A DNA stretch of 50,706 bases from DATAES01 sp036493595 (GCA_036493595.1 DASXPN010000024.1:1-50706); one strand, 5' to 3'. Shown: positions 15,308-23,624, counted from the first letter of the stretch. Notes: generated by a model from the sequence alone, not told the origin. Numbers and translations are program-made.

Positions 15308-15533
15308 CGAGTCGATCCGCGGTGGCCTTGTGTCGGGCGGCGGCCTTCTTGCGGATGCGGGCGAAGTCGGCGTCGCTCATCGGTTCGGACAACCCGCGTT
15401 GCGCGAGGAGCTCATTCGTCGCGGTCGGGCGCGTGGACGGAGGGTCAGCACCGAAGGTCGCGGCGAGAGCGGCGGACGCGTCCGTCCCTGCTGCCGAGTC
15501 CACGTCGAGCGCTCTCCTGATCACCTCGGCCAT
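15285..15533 (-). CDS. Probable antitoxin of the PIN toxin
   Basis: An 82-residue hydrophilic protein, starting at ATG 15533 (a GTG two codons upstream is possible). It opens with a helix (MAEVIRRALDV) and ends in a strongly basic, Ala/Lys/Arg-rich helix. No ribbon-helix-helix or AbrB fold is obvious. The call rests on size, charge and its 23-base overlap with the downstream PIN gene on the same strand. If it is an antitoxin, the C-terminal helix would bind the toxin. Confidence 0.6.
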   Translation of the reverse strand: MAEVIRRALDVDSAAGTDASAALAATFGADPPSTRPTATNELLAQRGLSEPMSDADFARIRKKAAARHKATADRLGAASRRR

Positions 15534-15567
15534 CGTCACAGCGTTGGTTGCCGCCGGGGGGCGCGGT

Positions 15568-16182
15568 CTAGCGAAGCAGCATGTCGAGGACGCCGCCGAC
15601 GATCATTCCGGCCCCCAGTCCAGCGGTGACGTCGAGCGGGTTGTGGGCGCCGACGTACACACGTCCGACCATGACGAGCGCGGTGAGCACCCACGGCACC
15701 GACGCCCAGCCGGGGTCGAGTGCGCTCGACAGCACCGTGGAAATCGCGGCTGCGAGAATGACGTGGCCGGAAGGAAAGCTCGCGCCTTGCTTCGGAACGT
15801 CGTCCCCACGTGTGATCGCGCCCGGTTCGCTGGTGCCGGGCCGTTGGCGCACCGCGGCGAAGCCGGCCATCCGTTGACGGATGCCGCGTTCGACGGCGAG
15901 CTTGGCAAATGCCGCCAGAACAACGGCAACGGCGATCGCCGGCTCACCGAGCGCGAGCCCGACTGCGACGCCCCCGAGTAAGCCGACCGTGAAGTTTCCG
16001 TACTGCATCGGCAACCAGAGGGGCACGTACAGCCAGTCGGGCATGCGGTTGACCGCGCGGAACACGCGCATCTCGAGCGGATGCAGTTCGTCGTACCGGG
16101 CCCATGCCACTGACACGACCAGGACGACCGCGCCGGCAAGAGCGATGAAGCCGGGGACGGCGCGAAGCGACGCGGTGATCAT
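15568..16182 (-). CDS. PAP2-family membrane phosphatase
   Basis: A 204-residue integral membrane protein with five or six hydrophobic helices. The three phosphatase motifs are present in order: KLAVERGIRQR...RP (about 94-115), ASFPSGH (about 134-140) and GRVYVGAHNPLDV (about 172-184). The family removes phosphate from lipid pyrophosphates such as undecaprenyl-PP, or from phosphatidic acid, at the outer membrane face. It follows RidA by 17 bases on the same strand and precedes the antitoxin gene by 34 bases. Confidence 0.9.
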   Translation of the reverse strand: MITASLRAVPGFIALAGAVVLVVSVAWARYDELHPLEMRVFRAVNRMPDWLYVPLWLPMQYGNFTVGLLGGVAVGLALGEPAIAVAVVLAAFAKLAVERGIRQRMAGFAAVRQRPGTSEPGAITRGDDVPKQGASFPSGHVILAAAISTVLSSALDPGWASVPWVLTALVMVGRVYVGAHNPLDVTAGLGAGMIVGGVLDMLLR

Positions 16183-16199
16183 CCGGTAACGGCTGTCGT

Positions 16200-16589
16200 C
16201 TACTTCGCGGCTGTTGCCTCGATCTCGACTTTGAGTTCGGGAAAGGCCAGCCGTGTGACTCCGACGAGGGTCATGGCTGGGAGGTTGTCGCCGAGAAGCT
16301 CCACGGCAGACCCGTACGCGGCCAACAGCTCATCGACATCGGTCGTGTAGATGATCAGCTTGACGACGTCTGCCATGGTCATTCCCGCACCGCCGAGGAC
16401 CGTGGTGAGGTTGGCAAGTGCTCGCTGCACCTGCTCGCCCATGTCGGACGTGGTTGGAGGAGAACCGTCGTCGCCGGTCGCGGTCTGGCCGGAACACAAC
16501 AGAACCCGTGAGGCACCGGCTACGTCCACCGCCTGGGAGAACCCAAACGCCTTCGACCATTCCCATGGATTGACATCGGTTCGTTCCAT
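16200..16589 (-). CDS. RidA family protein
   Basis: A 129-residue YjgF/YER057c/UK114-type protein. RidA enzymes deaminate reactive enamines and imines made by PLP enzymes. The substrate-binding arginine and the glutamate near the C-terminus are both present in VTRLAFPELKVEIEA, so the catalytic subtype is possible. GGAGGAG precedes ATG 16589. It is probably co-transcribed with the PAP2 gene 17 bases downstream; no metabolic link between the two is evident. Confidence 0.9.
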   Translation of the reverse strand: MERTDVNPWEWSKAFGFSQAVDVAGASRVLLCSGQTATGDDGSPPTTSDMGEQVQRALANLTTVLGGAGMTMADVVKLIIYTTDVDELLAAYGSAVELLGDNLPAMTLVGVTRLAFPELKVEIEATAAK

Positions 16590-16655
16590 CCTGCGCTCCT
16601 CCGTCGTGATCTCGAGAGAAACGCTACGTGCCCGGTCGACCGGTGGAGGGAGGGT

Positions 16656-18305
16656 TCAGCCGGCGACGCTGGGAATGGTGTGACCGAGCTGGTCGTCCCA
16701 GAGCATCGGGGCGGTCAGCAGGTTCCGCTTGGCGTGGTACATGGCGGTGTCGGACCGAGCGATCGCCTCGGCCGCGGTCGCTGCGCCCGCCGCGATCCAT
16801 GCCACTCCGATGCTCGCGGAGGAGGGAATCCCGAGCTCGACGGGTGCCAGCACCCGAGTCGTCGCAGCCTTCAGGCGGTCGGCGACGTCGAGGACTGCGG
16901 TTGCGTCTGCGGCCGCGGGACATACGACGAGGAACTCATCGCCGCCGAAACGTCCGACAGCGTCGCCGCTCCGCACAGAGCCGCGAAGCGCCTCGGCCAC
17001 GCGAACGAGGATCTGGTCGCCGACGTCGTGACCAAAACGGTCGTTCACCGGTTTGAAGCGATCGAGGTCGAGGAAGATCACGCCGACGGGCTCGGGTTCT
17101 GCGAGGGCGGCGTGGAGCTTTTCAGTGATCGAAGACTTGTTGAGCAAGCCGGTGAGCGCGTCCATCTCGGCCTGCGCTTTCAGTTCGGTGACGTCCATGA
17201 CGCAGACGAGCGCGCCGAGCACGTCAGCGCCTTCGGTGAGCGACCGCAGTGCCACGCGGCAATGACGGTCCGGTGCCGCGGCTGTTCCGAGGAGGCGGAT
17301 GTCGACGTCGCTGTCGACGCCGTGTTCGACGGCATCGCTGATCGATCGTGTCAGCCGGCTGCGATCGCGCACCGACAAGGTGTCGGGGAGATCCTCGAAC
17401 GTCTCGACCTTGTGCTCCGACAACAGCGTGCGCAGGCTCTCGTTGACGTACCGGACCGTGTGGTCGGCTCCCAGCTCGGCGAGCCCGACGGGCACCGTCT
17501 CCGCCATGCGTCGCAACAGCTGCTCGCTGTATCGAAGCGCATCGGCCGCCGCCATCTCCTCGGAGATGTCGATCATCTGGCAGAGCACCCAGCGCGTGCC
17601 GTCCTCACGGTGACACAGCTCGTTGGACGTCTCGAACCACATCCAACCTCCGTCCTTCGTGCCGAGCCGGAGGCGCACGGCGTGTTGCGCGCCGTGAACG
17701 ATCATCTCCATCCAGTTGTCGATGGCGCGGGCGTGATCGTCCGGATGGATGAACTCGAGCGTCGGATGTCCGATCATCTCTTCCGTCGTCCATCCGAGCA
17801 GCACCGATGTCGCCGAATCGATGGCCCGGATCGTCGAGACATCGTCCTTCTCGATCACGGCAAGCCGCGGCCGCGACGACGGGAGATCGGCGAGCGTCAA
17901 GTCCGATTCCGCGGTGCCCTCTCCGACGGGCAACACCAAGCGGAGCATCACGCCGTAGTCGTCACGCACGTCCGCGTAGTGGACACTCACGCGCCGGCCG
18001 TCCGCCATACCGATGGTGGTGATCGACACGCCGTGCTTCAACGCTTCCGTGAACGCAGTCACGACGCGCGCCGTCTCGTCCACCGCGACCAGTCCCAGGA
18101 AGGATCGATCGTCGACGACATGGGTCCCCAGCAACGGAACCTCGGGTGGCATCGGCAACGGCGTGCCATCAGATCCGACCGCGGCCACGACTGCGCCCGG
18201 ATGCTGCCTGAGCCACACTTCAAGCGCGGCCGCGGGGGTCCCTACGCGAGCCTCATGTGCCATCTCGCTTGCATCGGACAGGTTTGCCCCAAAGTGGAGG
18301 TTCAT
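16656..18305 (-). CDS. PAS-GGDEF diguanylate cyclase
   Basis: A 549-residue soluble protein predicted to make cyclic di-GMP. The N-terminal 130 residues are a sensor-like region, followed by a PAS domain (about 145-260, including GWTTEEMIGHPTLEF), a second PAS-like domain (about 265-385) and GGDEF (about 395-549). The catalytic motif is GGDEF itself (GRFGGDEF), and an inhibitory RxxD site (RSGD) lies five residues before it, so product feedback is expected. There is no EAL domain or membrane segment. The start chosen is ATG 18305; an in-frame GTG at 18332 is possible. It is not obviously in an operon. Confidence 0.9.
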   Translation of the reverse strand: MNLHFGANLSDASEMAHEARVGTPAAALEVWLRQHPGAVVAAVGSDGTPLPMPPEVPLLGTHVVDDRSFLGLVAVDETARVVTAFTEALKHGVSITTIGMADGRRVSVHYADVRDDYGVMLRLVLPVGEGTAESDLTLADLPSSRPRLAVIEKDDVSTIRAIDSATSVLLGWTTEEMIGHPTLEFIHPDDHARAIDNWMEMIVHGAQHAVRLRLGTKDGGWMWFETSNELCHREDGTRWVLCQMIDISEEMAAADALRYSEQLLRRMAETVPVGLAELGADHTVRYVNESLRTLLSEHKVETFEDLPDTLSVRDRSRLTRSISDAVEHGVDSDVDIRLLGTAAAPDRHCRVALRSLTEGADVLGALVCVMDVTELKAQAEMDALTGLLNKSSITEKLHAALAEPEPVGVIFLDLDRFKPVNDRFGHDVGDQILVRVAEALRGSVRSGDAVGRFGGDEFLVVCPAAADATAVLDVADRLKAATTRVLAPVELGIPSSASIGVAWIAAGAATAAEAIARSDTAMYHAKRNLLTAPMLWDDQLGHTIPSVAG

Positions 18306-18384
18306 TGGGGAAATGATCCGCCTGGGCCGCACTCACACCACTCACCGTGACTAGTCGGTGGCCCTCGAAGTAACCCGCGCAGGC

Positions 18385-18684
18385 TCAGGCCATGGCGCGC
18401 ACGAGCGCGGTCGAAGCGGCCGCGAGGACGACCACGACGAGGAACGGAGCCCGCCGCCACACGGCGATGCAGGCCACCGCGAGACCGACGACGCGCGCGT
18501 CGATGGTGAGGTCATGGCCGGACGTGAACGTCTGTGTCGCCACCAGCGCGCCCAGTAGCGCGACCGGAAGCAGGGCGGCGATGCGCTGGAGGCGAGGACG
18601 TTCGAGGATGCGCTCGGGGACCGACAAGCCGGCGAGCTTGAGCGCGTAGCAACCCGCCGCGCCGACGAGTACGGCCGACCACAT
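18385..18684 (-). CDS. azlD: AzlD family branched-chain amino acid exporter subunit
   Basis: A 99-residue protein with three or four hydrophobic helices, including WSAVLVGAAGCYALKLAG. AzlD is the small partner of AzlC in exporters of branched-chain amino acids and analogues. Its ATG overlaps the AzlC stop (ATGA at 18682-18686). The longer frame reaching 19224 is a shadow of azlC. The pairing with the upstream gene makes the identification firm; the substrate is not shown by sequence. Confidence 0.88.
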   Translation of the reverse strand: MWSAVLVGAAGCYALKLAGLSVPERILERPRLQRIAALLPVALLGALVATQTFTSGHDLTIDARVVGLAVACIAVWRRAPFLVVVVLAAASTALVRAMA

Positions 18685-19370
18685 CAGCGCAGGCCCACGA
18701 GGACCGCGACGACCGCGGCGCACAACACCGGGACGCCGATCGGCACGAACGGGGTCGTCACGATGGCGACCAACGCGGCGAGCAGCGCGACCATCCACGG
18801 CTGTCGCCCTTGACCCCGTAGCTGTTGCGCGAGCAACGCGACGAACGCCGCCGGCACCGCCGCATCGAGCCCGAACACCTTCGGATCGCTCAACAGATCG
18901 GCACTGAGCGCGCCGATCAAGGTCCCGGCGTTCCACAGCGTGAAGATGGCGATGCCTGTGGACCAGAAGCCGAGCCTCGCGTTCGATGGCGTCCCGCGAC
19001 CCAGCGCCATCGCCGTCGACTCGTCGATCACGAACTGTGCGGCGACCGCGCGCCGCGCGCCGCGCACGCCGAGCAACGACGACAGGCGAAGGCCGTACAA
19101 CGCGTTGCGACCTCCGAGTAGCACGGCTGTCGCCGCCGCGGCACTCGCGGTGCCGCCGCCCCCGAGGATCCCGATGAGCGCGAACTGCGACGCGCCGGTG
19201 AACATCAACAACGACAGCGCGCACGTCTGCGGGACCGACAAACCGGCGGTGGTCGACAGCGCTCCGAACGACAGCGCGTACGCGCCCGTCGCCAGACCGA
19301 CCCCGATCGCGTCACGGACGATCGCGGCGCGGACGTCAGGAGCGCCTTCGGCAGGCTCAGGGTCCGCCAT
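18684..19370 (-). CDS. azlC: AzlC family branched-chain amino acid permease
   Basis: A 228-residue integral membrane protein. Family features include SFGALSTTAGLSVPQTCALSLLMFTGASQFALIGI and GGRNALYGLRLS. With AzlD it forms a two-subunit exporter of branched-chain amino acids. ATG 19370 is preferred over a GTG one codon upstream. The 18-bp tandem repeat begins six bases upstream of the start codon, in what should be its promoter or leader, so repeat number could affect expression. Confidence 0.92.
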   Translation of the reverse strand: MADPEPAEGAPDVRAAIVRDAIGVGLATGAYALSFGALSTTAGLSVPQTCALSLLMFTGASQFALIGILGGGGTASAAAATAVLLGGRNALYGLRLSSLLGVRGARRAVAAQFVIDESTAMALGRGTPSNARLGFWSTGIAIFTLWNAGTLIGALSADLLSDPKVFGLDAAVPAAFVALLAQQLRGQGRQPWMVALLAALVAIVTTPFVPIGVPVLCAAVVAVLVGLR

Positions 19371-19375
19371 CACTT

Positions 19376-19442
19376 CACGGTAGGCGGGCGCCTCACGGTA
19401 GGCGGGCGCTGCACGGTAGGCGGGCGCTGCACGGTTGGCGGG
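19376..19442. repeat. 18-bp tandem repeat, about 3.7 copies
   Basis: The unit CACGGTAGGCGGGCGCTG occurs at 19376, 19394 (first copy ends CCT), 19412 and, truncated and changed, at 19430 (CACGGTTGGCGGG). It fills the whole space between azlC and the divergent methyltransferase. In copies 1-3 the frame of the methyltransferase reads TAG; in copy 4 a single A-to-T change makes TTG, the start codon of that gene. Confidence 0.9.
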
Positions 19443-20094
19443 AGGACGGGAGGATCGCGACGAGACTCTCGAGATCGACGAGCAATCGTTCCCGCCTGGC
19501 TTCTTCGATCGCGCCGACCGCGCGTCCGACGTGGACTTCTATTCGTGGCCTCGATTGGTGACCCACATCGACGAAGGCGCCATCGCCGCGGTCGGCGAGC
19601 TCTACGAAGAGCTCGGGCTGACGGGCGACGTCCTCGACCTCATGAGCTCGTGGGTCTCGCACTTCCGGAAGCCACCCCGGAACCTCACGGTCCTGGGCAT
19701 GAACGCGGAAGAGCTCGCCGCCAACCCGGACGCGCAGACCACCGTGATTCACGACCTGAACCGCGATCCGCGCTTGCCGTTCGAAGACGCAACGTTCGAT
19801 GCCGCGGCGTGCTGCGTCTCCGTCGACTATCTGATCCGTCCTGTGGAGGTCTTTGCCGACCTCGCCCGCGTGGTTCGTCCTCGGGGGCTGTTCGTGTGCA
19901 CGTACTCGAACCGCTGCTTCCCTACCAAGGCGATCCGAGGCTGGCTCTACTCGAGTGACGAGGAGCACGGTCACATCGTGTCGTCGTACTTCCGTGCGGC
20001 GGGTGGTTGGGACGAGCCCGTCGTTCAACGCCGCACACCCCTCGCCCATCGCGGGGATCCGCTGTTCGCAGTCTGGGCGCGCCGCGCGTTCTGA
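19435..20094 (+). CDS. SAM-dependent methyltransferase-like protein
   Basis: A 219-residue class I methyltransferase-fold protein. Evidence is the order VLDLMSSWVSHF (motif I position), a VIHDLNRDPRLPFEDATFDAAACC block (motifs II-III) and a VEVFADLARVVRPRGLFV block (motif IV and following helix). The canonical glycine loop is replaced by DLMSSW, a variant seen in some actinobacterial and plant relatives. The best in-frame start is TTG 19435, inside the last repeat copy; the next ATG would remove the SAM-binding region. The substrate is unknown. It converges on the caspase-like gene with 6 bases between stops. Confidence 0.78.
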   Translation: MAGGREDRDETLEIDEQSFPPGFFDRADRASDVDFYSWPRLVTHIDEGAIAAVGELYEELGLTGDVLDLMSSWVSHFRKPPRNLTVLGMNAEELAANPDAQTTVIHDLNRDPRLPFEDATFDAAACCVSVDYLIRPVEVFADLARVVRPRGLFVCTYSNRCFPTKAIRGWLYSSDEEHGHIVSSYFRAAGGWDEPVVQRRTPLAHRGDPLFAVWARRAF

Positions 20095-20100
20095 GCAGTA

Positions 20101-21249
20101 TCAGCGAGAGCCGGCCGGGCAGAACAGGCCGAGGACGTTCTTGCACGGAGGCGGCGCCGCCGGTGGTGATGGGGACGATGGCGGCGCGGTCGGCGGCGGG
20201 ACCGACCCTCCCGACGGCGGGGGTGGCGCCGAGCCCGCGCCGGGTCCCGGACCCGCCGTGTTGTCGTCGCGGGGCACACCGTCGATCGAGATCGGGCCGG
20301 TCGACTCGTCGATCTCGGTCAACGTGCGGTCGGGATAGTCGCGCTGCAAGCCCGCTTGCGCGTACGCGTAGGCGGCCTGCGCCGTCGGCACCAGCGCGCC
20401 GTTCTCGAGCAGACCTTGGTGCACGAGGTACTCATCGAGATACGAGCGGCCGAAGGAGTCGTTCTCGTACGCCAGGCTGTTGGCGTCGGAGGCGGCGGTG
20501 AGCACCCGTCCGGGCGCGAGCATCTCGGTGAAGCCGCCGCCGTAACAAGTCGCCATCACGATCCACACGTTGTGTGCCGGCAGCGGGGCCAACTGCTGCG
20601 CGAGGTACCAGTCAGGAAGCAGCGCGTCATCCGACGCGACGAACGCTTCCGTGTCGCTGCTCACCTTGCGTACGTGGCCGGCGAAGAACAACACGACCGT
20701 GGAGTCGGGGGCGGTCGACTGCACGATCCAGTGCAACGCGTTCACGATGTCGGGCGCAGATGCGGTGCTGTCGACGAGCTCGGCGACGTTGCTGTCGGGC
20801 ACGCCGTACTTGGCGAGCGCGTCGCTCATGTCGTTCGCGTCGTCGACCGCGCCGCGAAGGTCGGAACTCGTACCCGGGTAGTCGTTGATCCCGATCACGA
20901 CGCCGAAGACCTTCGCCGAAGTGGGGGTGACCGCGCCGTGGACGACGTCCGGCCGGATCGGCGGCGGGGGCACGGGAAGCAGCGGGGCGGAGTCGTCGAC
21001 GGCAGGCGCGTCGACGTTGGGGGAGCCGGCGGACGGTTCGTCCGGGACCTGAATCGGATGATCGACCGGGGGCGGCGCGACGGCGACGGCCGGAGGGCTC
21101 GGTGCGTGGCGGGCCAGCGCCTCGGTCGGGTCAGCGGCGATGGCGACCCGGATGCTGTCGTGGGCCGCGAGCTTCGCGGGCACGGCGACCAAACCCGCGA
21201 ACAGGACCGCGAGCGGGATCAGCAGCTGACGCGTGCGCAATCGCCTCAA
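20101..21249 (-). CDS. Secreted caspase-like (clan CD) cysteine protease
   Basis: A 382-residue protein beginning with a signal peptide or anchor (RRLRTRQ then a hydrophobic stretch 9-28). A Pro/Val/Asp-rich linker covers about 40-110. The caspase-haemoglobinase fold follows: VVIGINDYPG (117-126), LRGAVDDANDM, the catalytic His at H192 in FFAGHVRK and the catalytic Cys at C235 in VMATCYGGGF. GHG has become GHV and the usual Asp before Cys is Ala, so specificity is unusual. The C-terminal 60 residues are Gly/Pro-rich and end with two cysteines. Start codons are all non-ATG: TTG 21249 is preceded by GGAAGG; TTG 21240 is an alternative. The substrate is unknown. Confidence 0.82.
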   Translation of the reverse strand: MRRLRTRQLLIPLAVLFAGLVAVPAKLAAHDSIRVAIAADPTEALARHAPSPPAVAVAPPPVDHPIQVPDEPSAGSPNVDAPAVDDSAPLLPVPPPPIRPDVVHGAVTPTSAKVFGVVIGINDYPGTSSDLRGAVDDANDMSDALAKYGVPDSNVAELVDSTASAPDIVNALHWIVQSTAPDSTVVLFFAGHVRKVSSDTEAFVASDDALLPDWYLAQQLAPLPAHNVWIVMATCYGGGFTEMLAPGRVLTAASDANSLAYENDSFGRSYLDEYLVHQGLLENGALVPTAQAAYAYAQAGLQRDYPDRTLTEIDESTGPISIDGVPRDDNTAGPGPGAGSAPPPPSGGSVPPPTAPPSSPSPPAAPPPCKNVLGLFCPAGSR

Positions 21250-21370
21250 CTTTGCGGACCTTCCGATCCCCCGCTTGGAAACTCGGCCCGGGCGGCCCCA
21301 GCGCCGTCCGAACGCACATGCATTCGCCGTGCAAGGACTTGGTTCCTGCCGCGCCGCGGAGCCGCTCCGT

Positions 21371-21376
21371 TACGGT
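21371..21376 (+). promoter_or_regulatory. -10 box (TACGGT) for tadA
   Basis: TACGGT ends 7 bases before GTG 21384 and supports that start over longer or shorter frames. Confidence 0.5.
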
Positions 21377-21383
21377 CTCGCCA

Positions 21384-21854
21384 GTGGACGACGCCGCGGT
21401 CATGGCTATCGCGCTCGAGGAAGCCGAGGCCGCCGTTGCGCACGGTGACGTCCCGATCGGCGCGGTCGTCGTGGTGGACGGGGCCGTCGTCGCTCGCCGC
21501 CACAATGAGCGCGAGCGACTCGGCGATCCGACCGCGCATGCCGAACTACTGGCGTTGCGCGACGCGGCGCGCGCGTCTGACCACGGGTGGCGATTGGACA
21601 CGGCGACCGTCACCGTCACCCTCGAACCGTGCGCCATGTGCGCCGGCGCGCTGGTGGCGGCACGGGTGCAACGTCTTGTCTTCGGCGCGCACGATCCGAA
21701 AGCGGGCGCGTGCGGCTCGCTCTACAACCTCTGTGCCGATCCGCGGTTGAACCACGAGATCGACGTGATCACGGGCGTGCGCGCCGAAGAAGCAACTGCG
21801 TTGCTCGACGGGTTCTTTGCCGGCTTGCGGGCCGGCGACAGTCACTCGCCCTAG
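21384..21854 (+). CDS. tadA: tRNA-specific adenosine deaminase
   Basis: A 156-residue zinc deaminase that converts the wobble adenosine of tRNA-Arg(ACG) to inosine. Zinc ligands and proton shuttle are in PTAHAELLAL (His and Glu) and LEPCAMCAGAL (two Cys). The neighbouring GACGSLYNL and FGAHDPKAG segments are typical of TadA. The longer open frame to 21102 is antisense to the protease gene and lacks homology. GTG 21384 follows a -10 box by 7 bases; ATG 21402 is an alternative. Its TAG stop shares a CTAG palindrome with the stop of the opposing cold-shock gene. Confidence 0.95.
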   Translation: MDDAAVMAIALEEAEAAVAHGDVPIGAVVVVDGAVVARRHNERERLGDPTAHAELLALRDAARASDHGWRLDTATVTVTLEPCAMCAGALVAARVQRLVFGAHDPKAGACGSLYNLCADPRLNHEIDVITGVRAEEATALLDGFFAGLRAGDSHSP

Positions 21855-22054
21855 ACGGGGCGAACGTTCGCAGCCTTGGGGCCCTTCTGGCCCGGCTGCA
21901 CCTCGAATTCGACCTTCTGGCCTTCGGTCAACTCACGATAACCCTGCACCTGGATGTCCGACTGGTGCACGAAGACGTCGTTGCCGCCCCCATCGGGCGC
22001 GATGAAACCAAAGCCCTTCGTCGCGTTGAACCACTTCACGGTTCCGACTGGCAT
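21851..22054 (-). CDS. Cold-shock protein
   Basis: A 67-residue single OB-fold nucleic-acid chaperone of the CspA family. RNP1 (KGFGFIAPD) and RNP2 (VFVHQSDI) are intact, as is the N-terminal GTVKWFNATKG. GGAGGAG lies 7 bases before ATG 22054. A roughly 110-base spacer separates it from the upstream RNA helicase on the same strand; both act on RNA structure, and the two are often linked. Confidence 0.96.
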   Translation of the reverse strand: MPVGTVKWFNATKGFGFIAPDGGGNDVFVHQSDIQVQGYRELTEGQKVEFEVQPGQKGPKAANVRPV

Positions 22055-22163
22055 CTTTCACTCCTCCATAAAGCCACGCTGTATGTCACAAGCAGTCGGA
22101 GTCGTGATGAAACCAGACGCTTACGGTGCCGGCACCGTGGCACTCTGCCGACGGAAGGTGAGG

Positions 22164-23312
22164 CTAGCCCGCCGCCCTGGCCCTTTGGGCATTTTCCTTG
22201 CCTCGACCGTCTCGCGACAGGCCGAGCGAGCGTTGCAGAGCACGGATCGCCTTGCCGTTCGCATCGGTCACCAGTGACACCACGGTGCCCGATGCGCCCG
22301 CGCGACCAGTGCGACCCGAGCGATGCACGTAGTCCTTCGCGTGAGTCGGCGGATCGAAGTGCACGACGCAGGGCACACCGTCAACGTGGATGCCGCGCGC
22401 CACGACGTCGGTCGCGACGAGCGCCTGGGCACGACCGGTCGCGAACGCCTTGAGCCCGCGCTCGCGTTGTGCCTGCGTCAGGTTGCCGTGCAGCGCAACC
22501 GCGTCGACACCTGCCTTCGAGAGTTGCCTTGCCACCCGGTCGGCACCGTTGCGCGTGCGGCAGAACACGATCGCCCGACCGTGATCGGTGACGAGTTGCG
22601 CGGTGACCGAGACACGCTTGGAGTGCTCGGTCTTCCAGAACAGGTGCTCGACGTCGCCGGGATTGTCCTCGTCGACCTCGACGTCGTGCCGGCGGGCGTC
22701 GCGCTGGTAGCGCCGGGCCAGCTCGTCCACCTCGCCGTCGAGCGTGGCCGAGAACAGCAGTGTCTGGCGATTGGTCGACGTGCGGTCGACGAGACGGCGC
22801 ACCGCGGGCATGAACCCCATGTCCGCCATGCGGTCGGCCTCGTCGATCACGACGAGGTTCACGTCGTCGAGCTGGACGTCGCCGCGCTGGATGAGATCTT
22901 CGAGCCGGCCCGGGCAGGCGACGACTACAGACACGCCCTTGCGCAACGCGCGGCGCTGCGGTTCGTAGCCGGCGCCGCCGTAGACCGCGATGACTCGCCC
23001 GCCGCGAGCGGCCACCAGTGCGGCCAGCTCGCGTTCGATCTGACTCGCCAACTCGCGGGTCGGCACGAGCACGAGTGCACGTGGCCGCAGAGGTACCGGC
23101 TTGCGGGTGCGTGTCGCGATGACGAGACCGAAAGCGAGCGTCTTGCCCGAGCCGGTCGGCGCACACCCACAGATGTCGCGTCCGGAGAGCGCGTCGGGCA
23201 GCGTCGCCGCCTGGATCGGGAACGGCGCGGTCACACCGCGTTTGTGCAGCACGGAAACGAGATCGGCGGGCACGCCGACCTCCGCGAACGTAGGGGGCAC
23301 TGAGAACTCCAA
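22164..23312 (-). CDS. DEAD-box ATP-dependent RNA helicase
   Basis: A 382-residue DEAD-box core that unwinds short RNA duplexes in ribosome assembly or mRNA turnover. Motifs in order: the Q motif (PFPIQAATLPDALSGRD), APTGSGKT (Walker A), PTRELASQ, DEADRMADMG (DEAD), SAT, and in the second RecA domain ATDVVARGIHVDG and HRSGRTGRAG. The C-terminal extension after the core is only about 30 residues and basic. The start is TTG 23312 or GTG 23300; no TANNNT box supports either. Confidence 0.94.
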   Translation of the reverse strand: MEFSVPPTFAEVGVPADLVSVLHKRGVTAPFPIQAATLPDALSGRDICGCAPTGSGKTLAFGLVIATRTRKPVPLRPRALVLVPTRELASQIERELAALVAARGGRVIAVYGGAGYEPQRRALRKGVSVVVACPGRLEDLIQRGDVQLDDVNLVVIDEADRMADMGFMPAVRRLVDRTSTNRQTLLFSATLDGEVDELARRYQRDARRHDVEVDEDNPGDVEHLFWKTEHSKRVSVTAQLVTDHGRAIVFCRTRNGADRVARQLSKAGVDAVALHGNLTQAQRERGLKAFATGRAQALVATDVVARGIHVDGVPCVVHFDPPTHAKDYVHRSGRTGRAGASGTVVSLVTDANGKAIRALQRSLGLSRDGRGKENAQRARAAG

Positions 23313-23624
23313 GTCGAACGGCGGGAACAGGCCGACTCGACGAGAACTCGGTGGGCCTTGCCGGCTCGCAACGCCGGCGACGATCGACGACGCCGATCGG
23401 GAAGCGCCCAGGTTACTCGACTACGGGCCCGAACCGCCATCGGCTCGTGTTCAGATCCACGTCGGTCAATAGTCGAACCGACGTAACGATCACCACACAG
23501 CGCTGCGCGGTGTCGTCGAGGGACTGGCCGCCGCCGCTCCGACGATCACGTAACGGGAGCGGTTGCGGGCGGGCGCGGAACGGAGCACATTCTCTGGCAC
23601 GAGTCACCTCGACAGGGGGTAGTG
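23313..23624. other. 312-base intergenic region with a palindrome
   Basis: This is the space between two divergent genes. I see no convincing coding sequence; a 64-codon minus-strand frame at 23413-23607 has no protein-like character. The one clear element is a perfect 8-bp inverted repeat listed separately. Confidence 0.6.
23459..23484. promoter_or_regulatory. Palindromic candidate operator
   Basis: ACGTCGGT (23459-23466), a 10-base spacer and ACCGACGT (23477-23484) form a perfect inverted repeat between divergent helicase and oxidoreductase genes. Geometry fits a dimeric repressor site, but no regulator is encoded beside it. Confidence 0.35.

Noticed and set aside
19376..19442. Possible CRISPR-like repeat
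   Set aside because: The units are directly tandem with no spacers and there are no cas genes.
23413..23607. 64-codon minus-strand frame in the 312-base gap
   Set aside because: No ribosome binding site, -10 box or protein-like composition.
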